Assembly (NCBI GenBank): GCA_025351675.1
Contig: JANXVK010000234.1
Location: forward strand, 1 to 7,900
Direction: 5' to 3'
DNA: 7,900 nucleotides
From: Rhizobacter sp.
GTDB taxonomy: Bacteria; Pseudomonadota; Gammaproteobacteria; Burkholderiales; Burkholderiaceae_C
In this document: positions 7,537 to 7,900 of the stretch, piece after piece
Layout: the number at the start of each line of letters is the position of its first letter
Numbering within the stretch: position 1 is the first letter of the stretch
The notes under the pieces: model-generated
Seen by the model: only the letters and a program-made list of their open reading frames with translations
What the model was told of the DNA's origin: nothing
Databases searched by the model: none
Position numbers and translations under genes: made by a program

Positions 7537-7900
7537 TTGTCGACGCATGACTTCGGTCCGAATTTTCTGCCGCGGCTGGGCGTGTTGATCGCCGCGGCGC
7601 TGTTGCTGCACGCGGTGATTCTGGGCGGCGCGAGTTGGTTCTGGCCGTCGAACGCGCCGCCGCCGTTGCCGGCGGCGGCGGTGCAGGTGCGCGTGGTCGA
7701 GCCGGCAGCGCCGGCAGCGCCGGCTGCGACCCCGCCGGCCCCGACGCCGCCGGTCGTGAAGGCGGTCGCGCCGTCGCCTGCGCCTGTCGAGGCGCGTGTC
7801 AAGCCGAAGCCAAGCGCCGCGGCGCCCGTCGCACCGCCGGCAGTGCAAGTCGCACATGCAACTCCGCCCGCACCCGCACCCGCACCCGCACCCGCACCCG
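7537..7900 (+). CDS. TonB-like or DUF3108-like membrane protein with a Pro/Ala-rich stalk (partial, 5' end)
   Basis: The frame from the TTG at 7537 is open to the window end (121 complete codons): (M)STHDFGPNFLPRLGVLIAA... It has a short N-terminus, one membrane segment at about residues 13-32 (LGVLIAAALLLHAVILGGAS), then PPPLPAAAVQVRVVEPAAPA and a long stalk rich in Pro, Ala and Val with a few Lys (RVKPKPSAAAP), ending in repeated Pro-Ala. This is the architecture of periplasm-spanning TonB-type proteins and also of betaproteobacterial DUF3108 proteins, which carry a hydrophobic LLHAV-type segment followed by a proline-rich linker. The deciding C-terminal domain is outside the window, so the family is not settled; I lean to DUF3108-like. 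It is divergent from the FAH gene with 38 nt between starts. Confidence 0.75.
   Translation, partial: MSTHDFGPNFLPRLGVLIAAALLLHAVILGGASWFWPSNAPPPLPAAAVQVRVVEPAAPAAPAATPPAPTPPVVKAVAPSPAPVEARVKPKPSAAAPVAPPAVQVAHATPPAPAPAPAPAP
7867..7900. repeat. Hexanucleotide repeat (CCCGCA)n encoding Pro-Ala, cut by the window end
   Basis: Five perfect CCCGCA units run from 7867 to 7896 and a sixth begins at 7897. The unit is six bases, so copy-number change would add or remove Pro-Ala pairs without shifting frame. A smaller in-frame 9-bp repeat (CCGGCAGCG) occurs in the same stalk near 7701-7727. Confidence 0.95.

Overview
The window is about 70% GC with strong G/C bias at third codon positions, tightly packed genes and a very conserved FAH-family protein of a type I associate with Burkholderiales (Rubrivivax/Leptothrix/Piscinibacter-like Betaproteobacteria). 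That placement is an inference from composition and protein character; no rRNA or tRNA is present to confirm it.

Layout. (1) Positions 1-579, minus strand: a membrane-anchored retropepsin-like aspartic protease (88-579), followed 29 nt downstream by the first 19 codons of a secreted protein (start at 58, runs off the window). (2) 580-695: a 116-nt divergent intergenic region. (3) 696-3943, plus strand: a large SARP/MalT-like transcriptional activator (winged helix, BTAD-like region, NTPase, helical repeats). Its frame is broken inside the winged helix by a perfect 23-bp tandem duplication. (4) 4008-6492, plus strand: a large outer-membrane-type lipoprotein with a ZU5-like N-terminal domain. 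Its frame is broken inside the signal peptide by a perfect 8-bp tandem duplication, and again near 5400-5440 by a less well defined indel. (5) 6512-7498, minus strand: an intact fumarylacetoacetate hydrolase family enzyme, convergent with the lipoprotein gene. (6) 7537 to the window end, plus strand: the start of a TonB-like or DUF3108-like protein with one membrane segment and a Pro/Ala-rich stalk. It uses a TTG start fixed by a strong Shine-Dalgarno sequence, and the window ends inside a hexanucleotide repeat in its coding sequence.

Main observation. The regulator and the adjacent lipoprotein are each knocked out of frame by a short, perfect tandem duplication of length 2 mod 3 (23 bp and 8 bp). 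Each duplication is bounded by a short direct repeat (7 bp and 5 bp) that would already have existed in the single-copy ancestor. Removing one unit from each restores textbook sequence: a complete winged helix in one gene, a complete lipoprotein signal peptide with lipobox LSAC in the other. More than 3 kb and 1.3 kb of open frame lie behind the two breaks, so the lesions are either recent, reversible (slipped-strand phase variation), or assembly artefacts. The neighbouring protease and FAH genes are intact. I recognise no defence system, mobile element, CRISPR array or RNA gene.
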